Positions 26,755 to 35,098 of a stretch of 64,000 nucleotides of DNA are shown here, piece by piece. This DNA comes from Saccharopolyspora flava (GTDB lineage Bacteria > Actinomycetota > Actinomycetes > Mycobacteriales > Pseudonocardiaceae). The position numbers were made by a program, and so were the translations under genes. The stretch spans positions 1 through 64,000 of the forward strand of contig NZ_FOZX01000006.1 of assembly GCF_900116135.1 (NCBI RefSeq), in the 5' to 3' direction. The stretch's first letter is position 1, and each line of letters opens with the position of its first letter. Under the pieces are notes generated by a model. That model searched no databases and was not told the origin of the DNA. It saw nothing but the letters and a program-made list of their open reading frames with translations.

Positions 26755-27666
26755 TCACAAACCGAAACGATCCCACATGGCGCGGTGTTCCAGTGCGTCG
26801 AGGCCGGAAATCAGGTTGGCGACGGGATTCCGGGACACGCCCGAGGACATCCCCAGCCGCGCGAGCAGCGGCTTGCGGCCCTCCACCGTCTGCACCTGGG
26901 CGTCCGGGTACTTGCGCTCGACGATCTCGCGCAGCGTGCCGACGCCGTCGATCAGGCCCAGCTCAGCGGCCCGCGCACCGGTCCAGACCTCGCCGGAGAA
27001 CAGCTCGCCCTCGTCGCCCTTGAGCTTGTCGCCGCGGCGCTCGCGCACCCAGTCGCGGAACTGGCCGTGCAGCTCGTCCTGCATCCCGCGCAGCCACTCC
27101 ACGTCCTCGGCCTTCTCCGGGCGGAACGGGTCCAGCCGCACCTTGTTCTCGCCCGCGGTGTAGACGCGGCGCTCCACGCCGATCTTGTCCAGCAGGCCGG
27201 TCATCCCGAAGCTGGAGCTGACCACGCCGACCGAGCCGACCATCGAGGTCTGGTGCGCGTAGATCTCGTCGGCGGCGCAGGCCAGCCAGTAGCCGCCGGA
27301 CGCCGCGACGTCCTCGCAGTAGGCGACCACCGGAACGCCCTTCTCCTGCGCCAGGCCGCGAATCCGGTCGGCGACCAGCGCGGACTGGGTGGGCGCACCA
27401 CCGGGCGAGTTGATCGACAGCACCACGGCGCTGAGCCGGTCGTGGGAGAACGCGCGGGTGATCGCCGAGTCCACGGTCTGCAACGAGATCGAGGGCCGCC
27501 CCATCGGCGACGGCTGCGGCGTGATGACGCCGTGCAGCTTGACCACCGCTACGACCGGGCCGCGCTCGGACACGCCCGGCAGCTTGCCGGGGAACCTGTC
27601 GGTCAGCTCCTTGGGCAGCTTGGCCGTGACCACGTCGACGAACTTCTGCGGTGCCTTCTCGTTCAT
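26755..27666 (-). CDS. S49 peptidase (SppA/SohB-like)
   Basis: A 303-residue ClpP-fold serine peptidase. The nucleophile is Ser123 in DVAASGGYWLACAAD and the base is Lys175 in GENKVRLDPF, the Ser-Lys dyad of the single-domain SppA type. VVLSINSPGG and MVGSVGVVSSSFGMTGLLDKIGV are conserved family segments. There is no obvious N-terminal membrane anchor, so it may be cytosolic or peripherally bound. It starts 9 bases after the LytS kinase stop and is therefore in the kinase operon. It may degrade signal peptides or membrane protein fragments; a regulatory link to the kinase is speculation. Confidence 0.92.
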   Translation of the reverse strand: MNEKAPQKFVDVVTAKLPKELTDRFPGKLPGVSERGPVVAVVKLHGVITPQPSPMGRPSISLQTVDSAITRAFSHDRLSAVVLSINSPGGAPTQSALVADRIRGLAQEKGVPVVAYCEDVAASGGYWLACAADEIYAHQTSMVGSVGVVSSSFGMTGLLDKIGVERRVYTAGENKVRLDPFRPEKAEDVEWLRGMQDELHGQFRDWVRERRGDKLKGDEGELFSGEVWTGARAAELGLIDGVGTLREIVERKYPDAQVQTVEGRKPLLARLGMSSGVSRNPVANLISGLDALEHRAMWDRFGL

Positions 27667-27675
27667 ACCTCGACG

Positions 27676-28962
27676 TTACCGGCCGGCGGCCGGTCCGGCG
27701 GCCAAACCCACGCCCGGCTCCTCCACGGCCAGCGGCTCGGGCCGCACGCCCGGGGCGAACTTGGGCACCCGCATGATCACCTTCATGCCCGCGCCCTTCT
27801 CGGTCTCCACGACCAGCCCGTAGTCGTTGCCGAAGGTGGCGCGCATCCGGTTGTTGATGTTGCCGAGCCCGACGTGCGCGCCGGTGAGGTGGGCGTTGGC
27901 CAGCTCCGCGTCGAGCAGCTCCGGGTCCATCCCGATGCCGTCGTCGTCGACGCTGATCAGCGCCTCCGAGCCGTTGTCCTCGGCGGTGACCGAGACGGTG
28001 CCGCCGCCGGGCTTGTTCGCCAGCCCGTGCCGGACCGCGTTCTCCACCAGCGGCTGCAGCGCCAGGAACGGCACCACCACCGGCAGCACCTCGGGGGCGA
28101 TCTTGAGCTGCACGTTGAGCCGGTCCGGGCCGAAGCGGGCGCTCTCCAGCGTCAGGTAGCGGTCGATGTTGCGGATCTCGTCGGCCAGCGTCGTGTAGAG
28201 GCCGCTGTTGCGGAACGAGTAGCGGGTGAAGTCGGCGAACTCCTGCAGCAGGTCCCGGGCGTGCTCCGGGTCGGTGCGGATCAGCGAGGAGATCGTGTTC
28301 AGCGCGTTGTAGATGAAGTGCGGGGAGATCTGGGCCCGCAGCGCGCGCACCTCCGCCTGGGCCAGGCGCTCCTTGGACTCCTGCAGCTCGGCGAGCTCCA
28401 GCTGGGTGGACACGTGGTGGGCGACCTCGGCGGCCGCCCGCAGGAGCCGCTTGCGGTCCCCGCCGGCGATCACCGTCAGCACGCCGCGGACCTGGCCCTC
28501 CACCTCCAGCGGGACCACGGCCGCGTGCCGCATCGGGCAGGGCCGCTGCTCGCACACCACGTCGCCGTGGTCGAGGAAGTCGCGCTTGCCGGTGCGCAGC
28601 ACCTGCTCGATCTTGGTGCGCAGGTCCGCGTAGTGGTGGTTGGCCTCGCCGTCCCAGGTCAGCAGGGTTCCGTCGGCGTCGACGATGCCGACGGCGACGC
28701 AGGCCAGCAGCTCGCGGAGGTGCGGGCCGGTCTTGTCGGCCGACTCCTGGTTGAGCCCCTCCCGCAGGTGGGGTGCCGCGCTGGTCACCCGGTGCAGAGC
28801 CGCCAGCGTGGCGTCCTCCACCGAAGTGCTCACCCGACGCGCCCGGCACAGCAGAACGAACATGCCCAGCACGGCGAGCGCCGCGAGCGTGGTCAGGACC
28901 GTCCGCTCCGTCAACAACTGCGCCACAACATCAATCTGCCCGAGCCGCGCAGTCCGAATCAA
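27676..28962 (-). CDS. LytS-type sensor histidine kinase
   Basis: A 428-residue kinase. One membrane helix (about 20-39) precedes a GAF-like domain (about 70-190) with Cys137 and Cys142 in VVCEQRPCPMRHAAVVPL. The His_kinase (PF06580) domain has His215 in AQISPHFIYNALNTISSL, and the ATPase core has LQPLVENAVRHGLAN, DDDGIGM and GLGNINNRM. It should phosphorylate a LytTR regulator, most likely the one at 25615. The cysteine pair in the sensor domain might respond to redox or metal; that is inference. It is the first gene of a unit with the S49 peptidase. Confidence 0.92.
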   Translation of the reverse strand: MIRTARLGQIDVVAQLLTERTVLTTLAALAVLGMFVLLCRARRVSTSVEDATLAALHRVTSAAPHLREGLNQESADKTGPHLRELLACVAVGIVDADGTLLTWDGEANHHYADLRTKIEQVLRTGKRDFLDHGDVVCEQRPCPMRHAAVVPLEVEGQVRGVLTVIAGGDRKRLLRAAAEVAHHVSTQLELAELQESKERLAQAEVRALRAQISPHFIYNALNTISSLIRTDPEHARDLLQEFADFTRYSFRNSGLYTTLADEIRNIDRYLTLESARFGPDRLNVQLKIAPEVLPVVVPFLALQPLVENAVRHGLANKPGGGTVSVTAEDNGSEALISVDDDGIGMDPELLDAELANAHLTGAHVGLGNINNRMRATFGNDYGLVVETEKGAGMKVIMRVPKFAPGVRPEPLAVEEPGVGLAAGPAAGR

Positions 28963-29054
28963 GGCGGCTACGACCAGTGCGAGGTTTCCGTCGGTGAACG
29001 GTCAGGTTCCCTTCTAGTCAGCGGAAACCGCTCACCCGTTCGTCCTAACTCGGC

Positions 29055-29093
29055 TGTGCACAACCCCACGAGTTGTCCACAACCTGGGGACAA
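29055..29093. promoter_or_regulatory. small DnaA-box-like group
   Basis: TGTGCACAA (29055-29063, TTGTGCACA on minus), TTGTCCACA (29073-29081, the high-GC actinobacterial DnaA-box consensus) and the weaker TGGGGACAA (29085-29093) lie in 39 bases. AGTTGTCC...GGACAACT also forms an inverted repeat adjoining the Fpg stop, so a terminator role is an alternative. Confidence 0.4.
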
Positions 29094-29094
29094 C

Positions 29095-29946
29095 TCACTT
29101 CAGCAGCCGGGACATCCGCCGATCCGCCAGCTGCTTCCCACCGGTCTGGCACGTCGGGCAGTACTGCATCGACCGGTCCGCGAAGGAGACCTCCCGCACC
29201 GTGTCACCGCACACCGGGCACGGCAAACCGGTGCGGCCGTGCACCCGCAGACCCGAGCGCTTCTCGGCCTTGAGCCGCGCGGCGTCCTGGCTCAGCGAGC
29301 GCTCCACCGCGTCGCGCAGGATCTCCTGGACGCTGTCGTGCAGCCGGGCCACCGCGGCCTCGTCGAGCCTGCCCGCCGTGGCGAACGGGGACAGCTTCGC
29401 GGCGTGCAGGATCTCGTCCGAGTAGGCGTTGCCGATCCCCGCGATCGTGGACTGCTCGGCGAGCACCGTCTTGATCCGCTCGGTGCGCCCGTCCAGCAGC
29501 GCGGCGAGCCGCTGCGCGTCGACGTCCAGGGCGTCCGGGCCGAGCTTGGCGATCCCCGGCACCTGCTGCGGGTCCTCGACGATCCAGGCGGCGAGGCTCT
29601 TCTGGGTGCCGGCCTCGGTCAGGTCGAAGCCGACGCCGCCGAGGTGCACGCGCAGCGCGATCGGCCCGCGCCCCGGCTTCGGCGGCGTCGCGGCGAGCTT
29701 GTCCGACCAGCGCAGCCAGCCCGCCCGGGCCAGGTGGCAGACCAGGTGGATCCCGTCGCAGTCCAGGTCGAGGTACTTGCCGTGCCTGGTCGCACCGGTG
29801 ACCTCGCGCCCGTGCAGCGCCGTGAAGGGCGGATCGGCGGTCTTGAGCGCGCTCATCGAGGCCACGTCCACGCGCGCGACCGTCCGCCCCACGGCGTGGT
29901 CGCGGAGGTGCTGGGCCAACGCCTCCACCTCGGGAAGTTCCGGCAC
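29095..29946 (-). CDS. Fpg/Nei-family DNA glycosylase
   Basis: A 283-residue base-excision repair enzyme. It begins MPELPEVEAL, giving the catalytic N-terminal proline and Glu after Met removal, and has Lys57 in RHGKYLDLD. A helix-two-turn-helix region contains IAGIGNAYSDEILHAAKLSP, and a C-terminal zinc finger has Cys243, Cys246, Cys263 and Cys266. It removes oxidised bases and nicks the abasic site. The YSDEIL motif replaces the YVDEAL/YADEAL common in true MutM, so it may be one of the Nei-like paralogues frequent in actinobacteria. Confidence 0.93.
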   Translation of the reverse strand: MPELPEVEALAQHLRDHAVGRTVARVDVASMSALKTADPPFTALHGREVTGATRHGKYLDLDCDGIHLVCHLARAGWLRWSDKLAATPPKPGRGPIALRVHLGGVGFDLTEAGTQKSLAAWIVEDPQQVPGIAKLGPDALDVDAQRLAALLDGRTERIKTVLAEQSTIAGIGNAYSDEILHAAKLSPFATAGRLDEAAVARLHDSVQEILRDAVERSLSQDAARLKAEKRSGLRVHGRTGLPCPVCGDTVREVSFADRSMQYCPTCQTGGKQLADRRMSRLLK

Positions 29947-30025
29947 ACGGCCAGTGTGCCCAACAGAACCCCCGACCGTCAGGCAAGCGCGTCGGGTCCC
30001 CTGCCCGCACCGCCCCGCGAACCAC

Positions 30026-30463
30026 TCACTCAGTGGGTTGCAGGCGGCCGTTCATGTCCGGCTCTGCGTAGAGCTCGATGTGGCGCGCGACCTGGGAGAC
30101 CTCGGTGCGGACCTCGATGAAGCCGCGGACGACTCCGACCCAGGTCTCCGGCGGGTTCTCGTCGGCGTCGCCCGGGGTGGAGGCGGTGAGCGTCCACGGC
30201 CGGTGCAGCACCCAGCGGACCGGGAAGAACAGGATCGCGACGACGAAGATCAGGATCAGCCACGGCGGGATGATCACCTCGGCGGGCGTCCAGGCGACGA
30301 AGATGACCACCAGGGCCGCGAGCGCGGCTCCCACCACGATCGCCGGGGCGTTGCCGCCGTTGACGTCGTGCTCGAACTCGTCCACCACGATCGGGTTGGA
30401 CCACTCCAGATTGGCCTTGATCGTCCACTCGCGGCCGTCGGAGCCCCGCACCACCCGGTTCAT
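30026..30463 (-). CDS. two-helix membrane protein, conserved in actinobacteria
   Basis: A 145-residue protein. A short N-terminal strand region (MNRVVRGSDGREWTIKANLEWSNP) is followed by two adjacent membrane helices (about 42-62 and 68-90) and a soluble C-terminal domain with VVRGFIEVRTEVSQVARHIELYAEP. The ATG at 30463 has GGAGG six bases upstream. Similar small 'VRGSDGREW' proteins occur widely in actinobacteria without known function. It is divergent from the PPOX gene. Confidence 0.8.
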   Translation of the reverse strand: MNRVVRGSDGREWTIKANLEWSNPIVVDEFEHDVNGGNAPAIVVGAALAALVVIFVAWTPAEVIIPPWLILIFVVAILFFPVRWVLHRPWTLTASTPGDADENPPETWVGVVRGFIEVRTEVSQVARHIELYAEPDMNGRLQPTE

Positions 30464-30679
30464 CGTCGCCTCCCCGCCCACCCGGGCTGGTCACTCGATC
30501 GTCAACTCACGAACACCCGTCACCGAGCGTGATCTCACGGTACCGGTTCCGCGCACGGAGCGGTGCGTGTTCACCACCTCATTGTCGATCATGCGGCGTC
30601 CTCCGGCCAACCCTCGAACCCGGAAACAACCCACCTGAACCACTACGCTTCGCCACGAGCCGAGTACCGGAGGTGCGCG

Positions 30680-31078
30680 ATGGACGTCGACGAAGCCCGC
30701 GAGCTGATCCGCTCCCAGCACCGGGCCGTGCTGGGAACGCTGCGCGGCGACGGGACACCGCTGATGACGCCCGTGCTGGCGGCCGTGGACGCCGAGGACC
30801 GGGTGGTGATCAGCACGCGGTCGAGCTCGGGCAAGGTCCGCAACCTCCGGCGCGATCCGCGCGCGTGGCTGTGCGTGCTGCCGGACGAGTTCTTCGGGCG
30901 CTGGTTCCAGCTCGACGCGAGCGCGGAGATCGTCGAGCTGCCCGACGCGATGGGGCCGCTGGAGGAGTACTACCGCGCGATCTCCGGCGAGCACGACGAC
31001 TGGGAGTCCTACCGCGACGCCATGCGCAGGGAGAACAGGGTGCTGCTGCGGCTCACCCCGACCCGCGCGATCGGCTGA
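30680..31078 (+). CDS. PPOX-class (F420/FMN-binding split-barrel) oxidoreductase
   Basis: A 132-residue split-barrel protein of the pyridoxamine-phosphate-oxidase class. Visible family features are the N-terminal helix VDEARELIRSQHRAVLGTLRGDGTPLMTPVLA, the cofactor-phosphate segment ISTRSSSGKVRNLRRDPRAWLCVLP and WFQLDASAEIVELPD. Actinobacterial members commonly use the deazaflavin F420 to reduce biliverdin, quinones or unknown substrates; this assignment is by family. The ATG at 30680 follows a GGAGG-type site. It lies upstream of the tRNA gene. Confidence 0.87.
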   Translation: MDVDEARELIRSQHRAVLGTLRGDGTPLMTPVLAAVDAEDRVVISTRSSSGKVRNLRRDPRAWLCVLPDEFFGRWFQLDASAEIVELPDAMGPLEEYYRAISGEHDDWESYRDAMRRENRVLLRLTPTRAIG

Positions 31079-31089
31079 GGGGACCCCCG

Positions 31090-31119
31090 GTGAACGGGCC
31101 GCGAACCATGGGCTAAAGT
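31090..31119 (+). promoter_or_regulatory. candidate promoter of tRNA-Gly
   Basis: GTGAAC (31090-31095) and TAAAGT (31114-31119) are 18 bases apart. Transcription would begin near 31126, about 45 bases before the mature tRNA. The -10 is identical to that of the rrn promoter at the left end; the -35 is weak. Confidence 0.5.
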
Positions 31120-31169
31120 ATTCACCAACAGCCCACCGGGGGCGGAAGCAACCGGGAGGCGATGAAGAT

Positions 31170-31242
31170 GCGGATGTAGCGCAGCTGGTAGCGCATCACC
31201 TTGCCAAGGTGAGGGTCGCGGGTTCGAGTCCCGTCATCCGCT
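31170..31242 (+). tRNA. tRNA-Gly (GCC)
   Basis: A full cloverleaf is visible: acceptor GCGGATG pairs with CATCCGC, the D arm is GCGCAGCTGGTAGCGC, the anticodon stem-loop CACCTTGCCAAGGTG gives anticodon GCC, and the T arm is GTCGCGGGTTCGAGTCCCGTC. The 3' CCA is not encoded. It reads glycine GGC/GGU codons, the dominant class in such a genome. Confidence 0.97.
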
Positions 31243-31248
31243 CGCACC

Positions 31249-31288
31249 GGGAGTCCCCGAGGTAACCACCTCGGGGACTCCCGCTTTT
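31249..31288 (+). terminator. rho-independent terminator of tRNA-Gly
   Basis: GGGAGTCCCCGAGGT (31249-31263) pairs perfectly with 31268-31282 over a 4-base loop and is followed by GCTTTT, seven bases after the tRNA end. A 15-bp stem plus T-run is a strong intrinsic terminator. Confidence 0.92.
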
Positions 31289-31318
31289 CATGGTCGGGTT
31301 CTGCGGAGCGGGTGTGGG

Positions 31319-31396
31319 CAGGGGACAGTTTTTCCTCTAATTGTCCGGGCAAAACGGACATTGATCATGGGTGATTCGAGGAAAAACTGTCCCCTG
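31319..31396. repeat. palindromic element, GACAGTTTT family (copy P3)
   Basis: Perfect 19-bp arms (31319-31337, 31378-31396) enclose 40 bases. Read on the minus strand, the stretch from GACAG to CTGTC is 68 bases, and its core aligns closely with copies at 20765 and 53333. The inner stem (TCCTC/GAGGA instead of AGCCAT/ATGGCT) differs on both sides in a paired way. It lies between the tRNA terminator and the msrA stop. Confidence 0.88.
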
Positions 31397-31448
31397 GTGA
31401 CGCTTCACGCCCCAGCCGCTCCCCACCCCGCGCTCTCCCGGGGAGGGG

Positions 31449-32105
31449 TCAGCTCTGGACTCCGAGGCCGATGGGGCAGGAGACTCCGGTGCCGCCGAGG
31501 CCGCAGTAGCCGTTGGGGTTCTTGGCGTCCGAGAGGTACTGCTGGTGGTAGGTCTCGGCGTAGAAGAAGTCGCGCAGCGGCGCGATCTCGGTGGTGATCT
31601 CGCCCTTACCCGCCGCGGTCAGCGCCTGCTGGAAGGCGTCGCGGCTCGCCTCCGCCTCGGCCTTCTGCTGGTCGTCGGCGTAGTAGATCGCCGAGCGGTA
31701 CTGGGTGCCGAGGTCGTTGCCCTGGCGCATGCCCTGCGTGGGGTCGTGGTTCTCCCAGAAGGCCTTGAGGACCTGCGAGAAGCTGATCTTCTTCGGGTCG
31801 AAGACCACCAGGACCGCCTCGGTGTGGCCGGTCAGGCCGGAGCAGACCTCCTCGTACGTCGGGTTCGGCGTGTAGCCGCCCGCGTAGCCGACGGCGGTGG
31901 TCCACACGCCCTCGGTCTGCCAGAACACCCGCTCGGCGCCCCAGAAGCAGCCCATGCCGACCACCGCGGTGGCCAGGCCCTCCGGGAACGGCGGCACGAT
32001 GCGGCGGTCCGGGAACACCGCGTGGTGCTCGTCGACCGGCATCGCCGAGTCCCGGCCCGGCAGCGCCGACGACGGGTCGATCATCTTCAGCTTCGCACCG
32101 AACAT
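31449..32105 (-). CDS. msrA: peptide methionine (S)-S-oxide reductase
   Basis: A 218-residue MsrA repairing oxidised methionine in proteins and free Met-S-oxide. The catalytic Cys53 is in [13 protein letters not shown], the substrate loop reads [27 protein letters not shown], and resolving cysteines are near the C terminus (Cys201 and Cys210 in [16 protein letters not shown]). The ATG gives the common actinobacterial N terminus ([22 protein letters not shown]). It is transcribed on its own, downstream of the acyltransferase gene on the same strand. Confidence 0.97.
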   Translation of the reverse strand: MFGAKLKMIDPSSALPGRDSAMPVDEHHAVFPDRRIVPPFPEGLATAVVGMGCFWGAERVFWQTEGVWTTAVGYAGGYTPNPTYEEVCSGLTGHTEAVLVVFDPKKISFSQVLKAFWENHDPTQGMRQGNDLGTQYRSAIYYADDQQKAEAEASRDAFQQALTAAGKGEITTEIAPLRDFFYAETYHQQYLSDAKNPNGYCGLGGTGVSCPIGLGVQS

Positions 32106-32125
32106 GAATCCAGCCTACGCCGTGG

Positions 32126-33490
32126 TCAACGGCGATCCAGCCGATTGGGATCCCCGTAACGCCCGGGCTCGGGCCGCGCGTGCCTGCCGCGCGGGGCCTC
32201 CCCCCGTTGTCCCGGCAACCGCCTCGGGGCGGGCTGTCCCGGGGGTGGGGAAGTTTTCATGAAAACTTCCCCCACCCCACGATCGCCCGGAGCCGGGGAC
32301 GGTCTCCGAGGGGGCTGCCGGAGGGAGGTCGTGGCCTCCCCCGGAGCCCGGTCGCGGGAGGGCGCGAGGTCGTCGGTCCGGAGGGTTTCCGTGGGGGCTT
32401 CCGCGGGATCCGGCCGGGTCGCGGGCGCCGGGGTGAGCAGGTGGCGGAGGCGCATCGTGGGGTCTTCGACGTACTTCCACGACAGCGTCCCCAGGACGTA
32501 GGCGATCGGGGCAGCGCACAGCAGCATGAGCCACTGGTCGCGGATGCCCGCCAGCGCCAGGAGCTGCTGGACGGGGAAGCCCCAGACGTAGACGCCGTAG
32601 CTGCCGTTGACCCACACCCCCGGCACCGTCAGCTTCGCCGGCCAGAAGTGCCCGGCGACGATCACCGCGTAGCTGACCGCGAACGCCATCCACGCCGAGG
32701 CCGTGATGGTGTTGCCCATCACCACCAGCACCACCAGCCCGGCTCCCGCGGCCAGCGGGGACAGCGGGATCCGGTAGAGGTTCAGCAGCACGCCCGCCGC
32801 GAAGGCCACCAGGAACGCCACCAGCGACTCGACCGGCACGCTCAGCAGCGACCCCGCCGACTCCGCGCCCGGGATCTGCTCCAGGTGCCGGTCCCAGGCC
32901 ACCAGGCCGATCAGCGCGAGCACCGCCAGCCAGCGGAGGTTCTTCCTGGCCGTGCCCAGCAGGAGCAGGACGAACAGGCCGCCGTAGGCCAGCAGCTCCA
33001 TCGGCAGCGTCCACAGCGAGCCGTTGACCGCGTCCGGCCACGGGTTGCTCTCGAACACCCCGGGCAGGTCGTGCCGCAGGGTCAGCAGGCCCGCGTTGTT
33101 GACGATGTATCCCCAGGTCTCGTGCGCCCGGAAGTACTCGCCGACCGGCAGCGTGGTGATCATCGGTCCGACGACCAGGGCCATGCCGACCGAGACCGTC
33201 AGCATCGGCGGCCACAACCGCAGCACCCGCTTGACCGCGAAGCGCAGCGCGTGCGGATCCCGCATCCAGCTCTCGGTGATCTGGAACCCGCTGAGCGCGA
33301 AGAACCCCATCAGCACGCCCTCGTCGGGCTGCACCGGCCACTCGGGCGGGAACAGCTCGCCGCTGCCCACCAGCGGGGAGCTGTGACCGTAGATGACCAG
33401 CAGCGCACCGATCATGCGGATCCAGGCGAAGCCGTGGTTCGGGGCGGCGAACAGCTCGGGGCGAGCGTGCAGCACGCGCGCAGCGCTCAA
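32126..33490 (-). CDS. acyltransferase-3-family membrane protein with atypical C-terminal extension
   Basis: A 454-residue protein. Residues 1-365 form an acyltransferase_3 (OatA/ExoZ-like) membrane domain with about ten helices. It has FAWIRMIGALLVIYGHSSP near the N terminus carrying the conserved His, LSGFQITESW, and NGSLWTLPMELLAYGGL. Such enzymes add acetyl or other acyl groups to surface sugars or lipids. The last roughly 85 residues are Arg/Pro-rich low complexity and are encoded through palindromic element P4 (32240-32277), so the natural C terminus may have been lost or extended by that element. The start is a TTG; start and 3' end are both less certain than the domain. Confidence 0.82.
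   Translation of the reverse strand: MSAARVLHARPELFAAPNHGFAWIRMIGALLVIYGHSSPLVGSGELFPPEWPVQPDEGVLMGFFALSGFQITESWMRDPHALRFAVKRVLRLWPPMLTVSVGMALVVGPMITTLPVGEYFRAHETWGYIVNNAGLLTLRHDLPGVFESNPWPDAVNGSLWTLPMELLAYGGLFVLLLLGTARKNLRWLAVLALIGLVAWDRHLEQIPGAESAGSLLSVPVESLVAFLVAFAAGVLLNLYRIPLSPLAAGAGLVVLVVMGNTITASAWMAFAVSYAVIVAGHFWPAKLTVPGVWVNGSYGVYVWGFPVQQLLALAGIRDQWLMLLCAAPIAYVLGTLSWKYVEDPTMRLRHLLTPAPATRPDPAEAPTETLRTDDLAPSRDRAPGEATTSLRQPPRRPSPAPGDRGVGEVFMKTSPPPGQPAPRRLPGQRGEAPRGRHARPEPGRYGDPNRLDRR
32240..32277. repeat. short palindromic element, CATG type (copy P4)
   Basis: A near-perfect palindrome centred on CATG: AGTTTTCATGAAAACT flanked by GGGTGGGGA and TCCCCCACCC. It shares its centre and its GTGGGG flank with P1 at 12653. 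It lies inside the open reading frame of the acyltransferase, about 135 bases upstream of msrA, on DNA that otherwise looks non-coding. Confidence 0.8.
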
Positions 33491-33711
33491 CCCGGATCAC
33501 CCCATCGATTCGTGCCCGAAGCGGACGTCAACGCTGGGTAGCCTAGCCGGGGTCCGCGCGCCGCGGGCCCTTTACAACCCGGAAGCCCGTCCGGACCAGG
33601 GGTGCGGACCGGATCGTTATTCGGCCGGTGCACCCCGAACGTGGCGCTGAGTGCCAGAATGGCGTCGTTCGCAGCAGCGGCGTTCATGGAAATCCGGAAA
33701 GGGCGCTATCG

Positions 33712-35031
33712 GTGACCTGGCAAGACGAGTTGCAGAACCTCGACGCCGAGCTCGCGGCGGGACGCATTTCCGCCGAGGAGTACCGACAGCGCAGGGACGC
33801 GGTGCTGGGCAGGGCGCAGGGTCAGACGCCGTCGAACCCCGGCGGATTCCCGCAGCAGGACCAGACCCCACCGGCTGATCCCTCGTCCGGGGGCTTCCCC
33901 CAGCAGCAGCCCGCCCAGCAGCAGTCCGCGCAGCAGCAGCCGCCGCAGAGTCCGTTCCCGCCCGCCTTCAGCTGGGGCGACGCCGCCAAGCAGCAGCCGC
34001 AGCAGGGCACCGGCGAGGAAGCGACGCAGGTCGTGCAGAACCCGTTCGCCCAGCAGCAGCCGCAACAGCAGCAGCCGCCCGCGGACGCCGACAGCACCCA
34101 GGTCGTCAGCTTCCCCCCGGCCCGGAACCCCCAGGCTCCGCAGGCCCAGACTCCGCAAGCGCAGAACCCGCAGGCGCAGACTCCTCCCCCGCCGCCGCAG
34201 TGGGGCCAGTCGCAGCCGCCGTGGGCCGCTCAGCAGCAGGGCCCGCAGGGCTGGGGCCCGGTGGAGACCACGGGCACGCCGTGGGGCGATGACCTGCCCG
34301 GATCCGATTCCGGCGAGGCGTCCTGGATGCGGCAGGGCCCGGAGGTCTTCGAGTCGGCGGGCAAGCCCGGCAAGGGCAAGCTGATCGCGGGCCTGTCCAT
34401 CGGCGCGGTGCTGCTGGTCGTGGTGATCGTCGCGGTCATCTTCTACTTCGCCGGCAGCGGAGGGAGCACGAGCGGCGGCGAGACCGCGGCTCCCGTTCCG
34501 CCGCCGCCCGCGCCGACCACGACGCAGCTGCCCGAGCCGCCGGCCGCGAAGGCCCCGCCCGCCACCACCCAGGAGGTGCTGGTCCCGGTCAACGGCCCGG
34601 CGCACCCGTGGTCCGGGCTGCTGGACCTGCCGAACCTGCAGGGCGCCAAGGGCGGTCTGCTGCAGCCGAAGCCGGTGCTCGACACCGCGTTCCAGAACGG
34701 CCTGGCCGAGGGCTGGTTCAACGGCACGGACGGCGTGCAGCCGAAGACGACGCTGCTCGCGCTGAAGATGCCCGACGCCAACGCCGCCAAGACCGTCGTG
34801 GACAAGTACCTGGCCGCGCAGCAGGGCCTGTCCGAGGTGGAGGACCTGTCCTACCAGGGCGTTTCGGTGGTCTCGACGGGTGCGACGTACCGGACCGCCT
34901 ACGTGGCGCACAACTACGCGGTGATCATCGACGTGAGCGGCCCGCCGGAGCAGAAGGACGCGGCCCAGCAGGCGTTCAAGGCGACCCTGGACCAGCAGCT
35001 CACCCAGACCCCGCCCACGATCCGCGAGTAA
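33712..35031 (+). CDS. PQ-rich single-pass membrane protein with SHOCT-like N terminus
   Basis: A 439-residue protein. The first 35 residues (WQDELQNLDAELAAGRISAEEYRQRRDAVLG) form a SHOCT-like helix pair. A cytosolic Pro/Gln-rich low-complexity region follows (about 38-200), then one membrane helix (about 223-245), a Pro-rich linker and an extracytoplasmic domain of about 150 residues (VNGPAHPWSGLLDLPNLQG through IDVSGPPEQKDAAQQAF). The layout resembles proteins that relay envelope state, but the extracellular domain is not one I can name. The start is the GTG after AAAGGG at 33712. A terminator follows. Confidence 0.82.
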   Translation: MTWQDELQNLDAELAAGRISAEEYRQRRDAVLGRAQGQTPSNPGGFPQQDQTPPADPSSGGFPQQQPAQQQSAQQQPPQSPFPPAFSWGDAAKQQPQQGTGEEATQVVQNPFAQQQPQQQQPPADADSTQVVSFPPARNPQAPQAQTPQAQNPQAQTPPPPPQWGQSQPPWAAQQQGPQGWGPVETTGTPWGDDLPGSDSGEASWMRQGPEVFESAGKPGKGKLIAGLSIGAVLLVVVIVAVIFYFAGSGGSTSGGETAAPVPPPPAPTTTQLPEPPAAKAPPATTQEVLVPVNGPAHPWSGLLDLPNLQGAKGGLLQPKPVLDTAFQNGLAEGWFNGTDGVQPKTTLLALKMPDANAAKTVVDKYLAAQQGLSEVEDLSYQGVSVVSTGATYRTAYVAHNYAVIIDVSGPPEQKDAAQQAFKATLDQQLTQTPPTIRE

Positions 35032-35049
35032 CGCGCGCGACAACGACGA

Positions 35050-35083
35050 GGGCCGCCGATCTCGAACCCGAGGTCGGCGGCCC
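35050..35083. terminator. bidirectional hairpin terminator
   Basis: GGGCCGCCGA (35050-35059) is exactly inverted at 35074-35083, with extra pairing inside (CTCG/CGAG). It sits 19 bases after the plus-strand stop and 16 bases from the minus-strand stop at 35099. Confidence 0.8.
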
Positions 35084-35098
35084 TTCTCGTGCGCGCGG

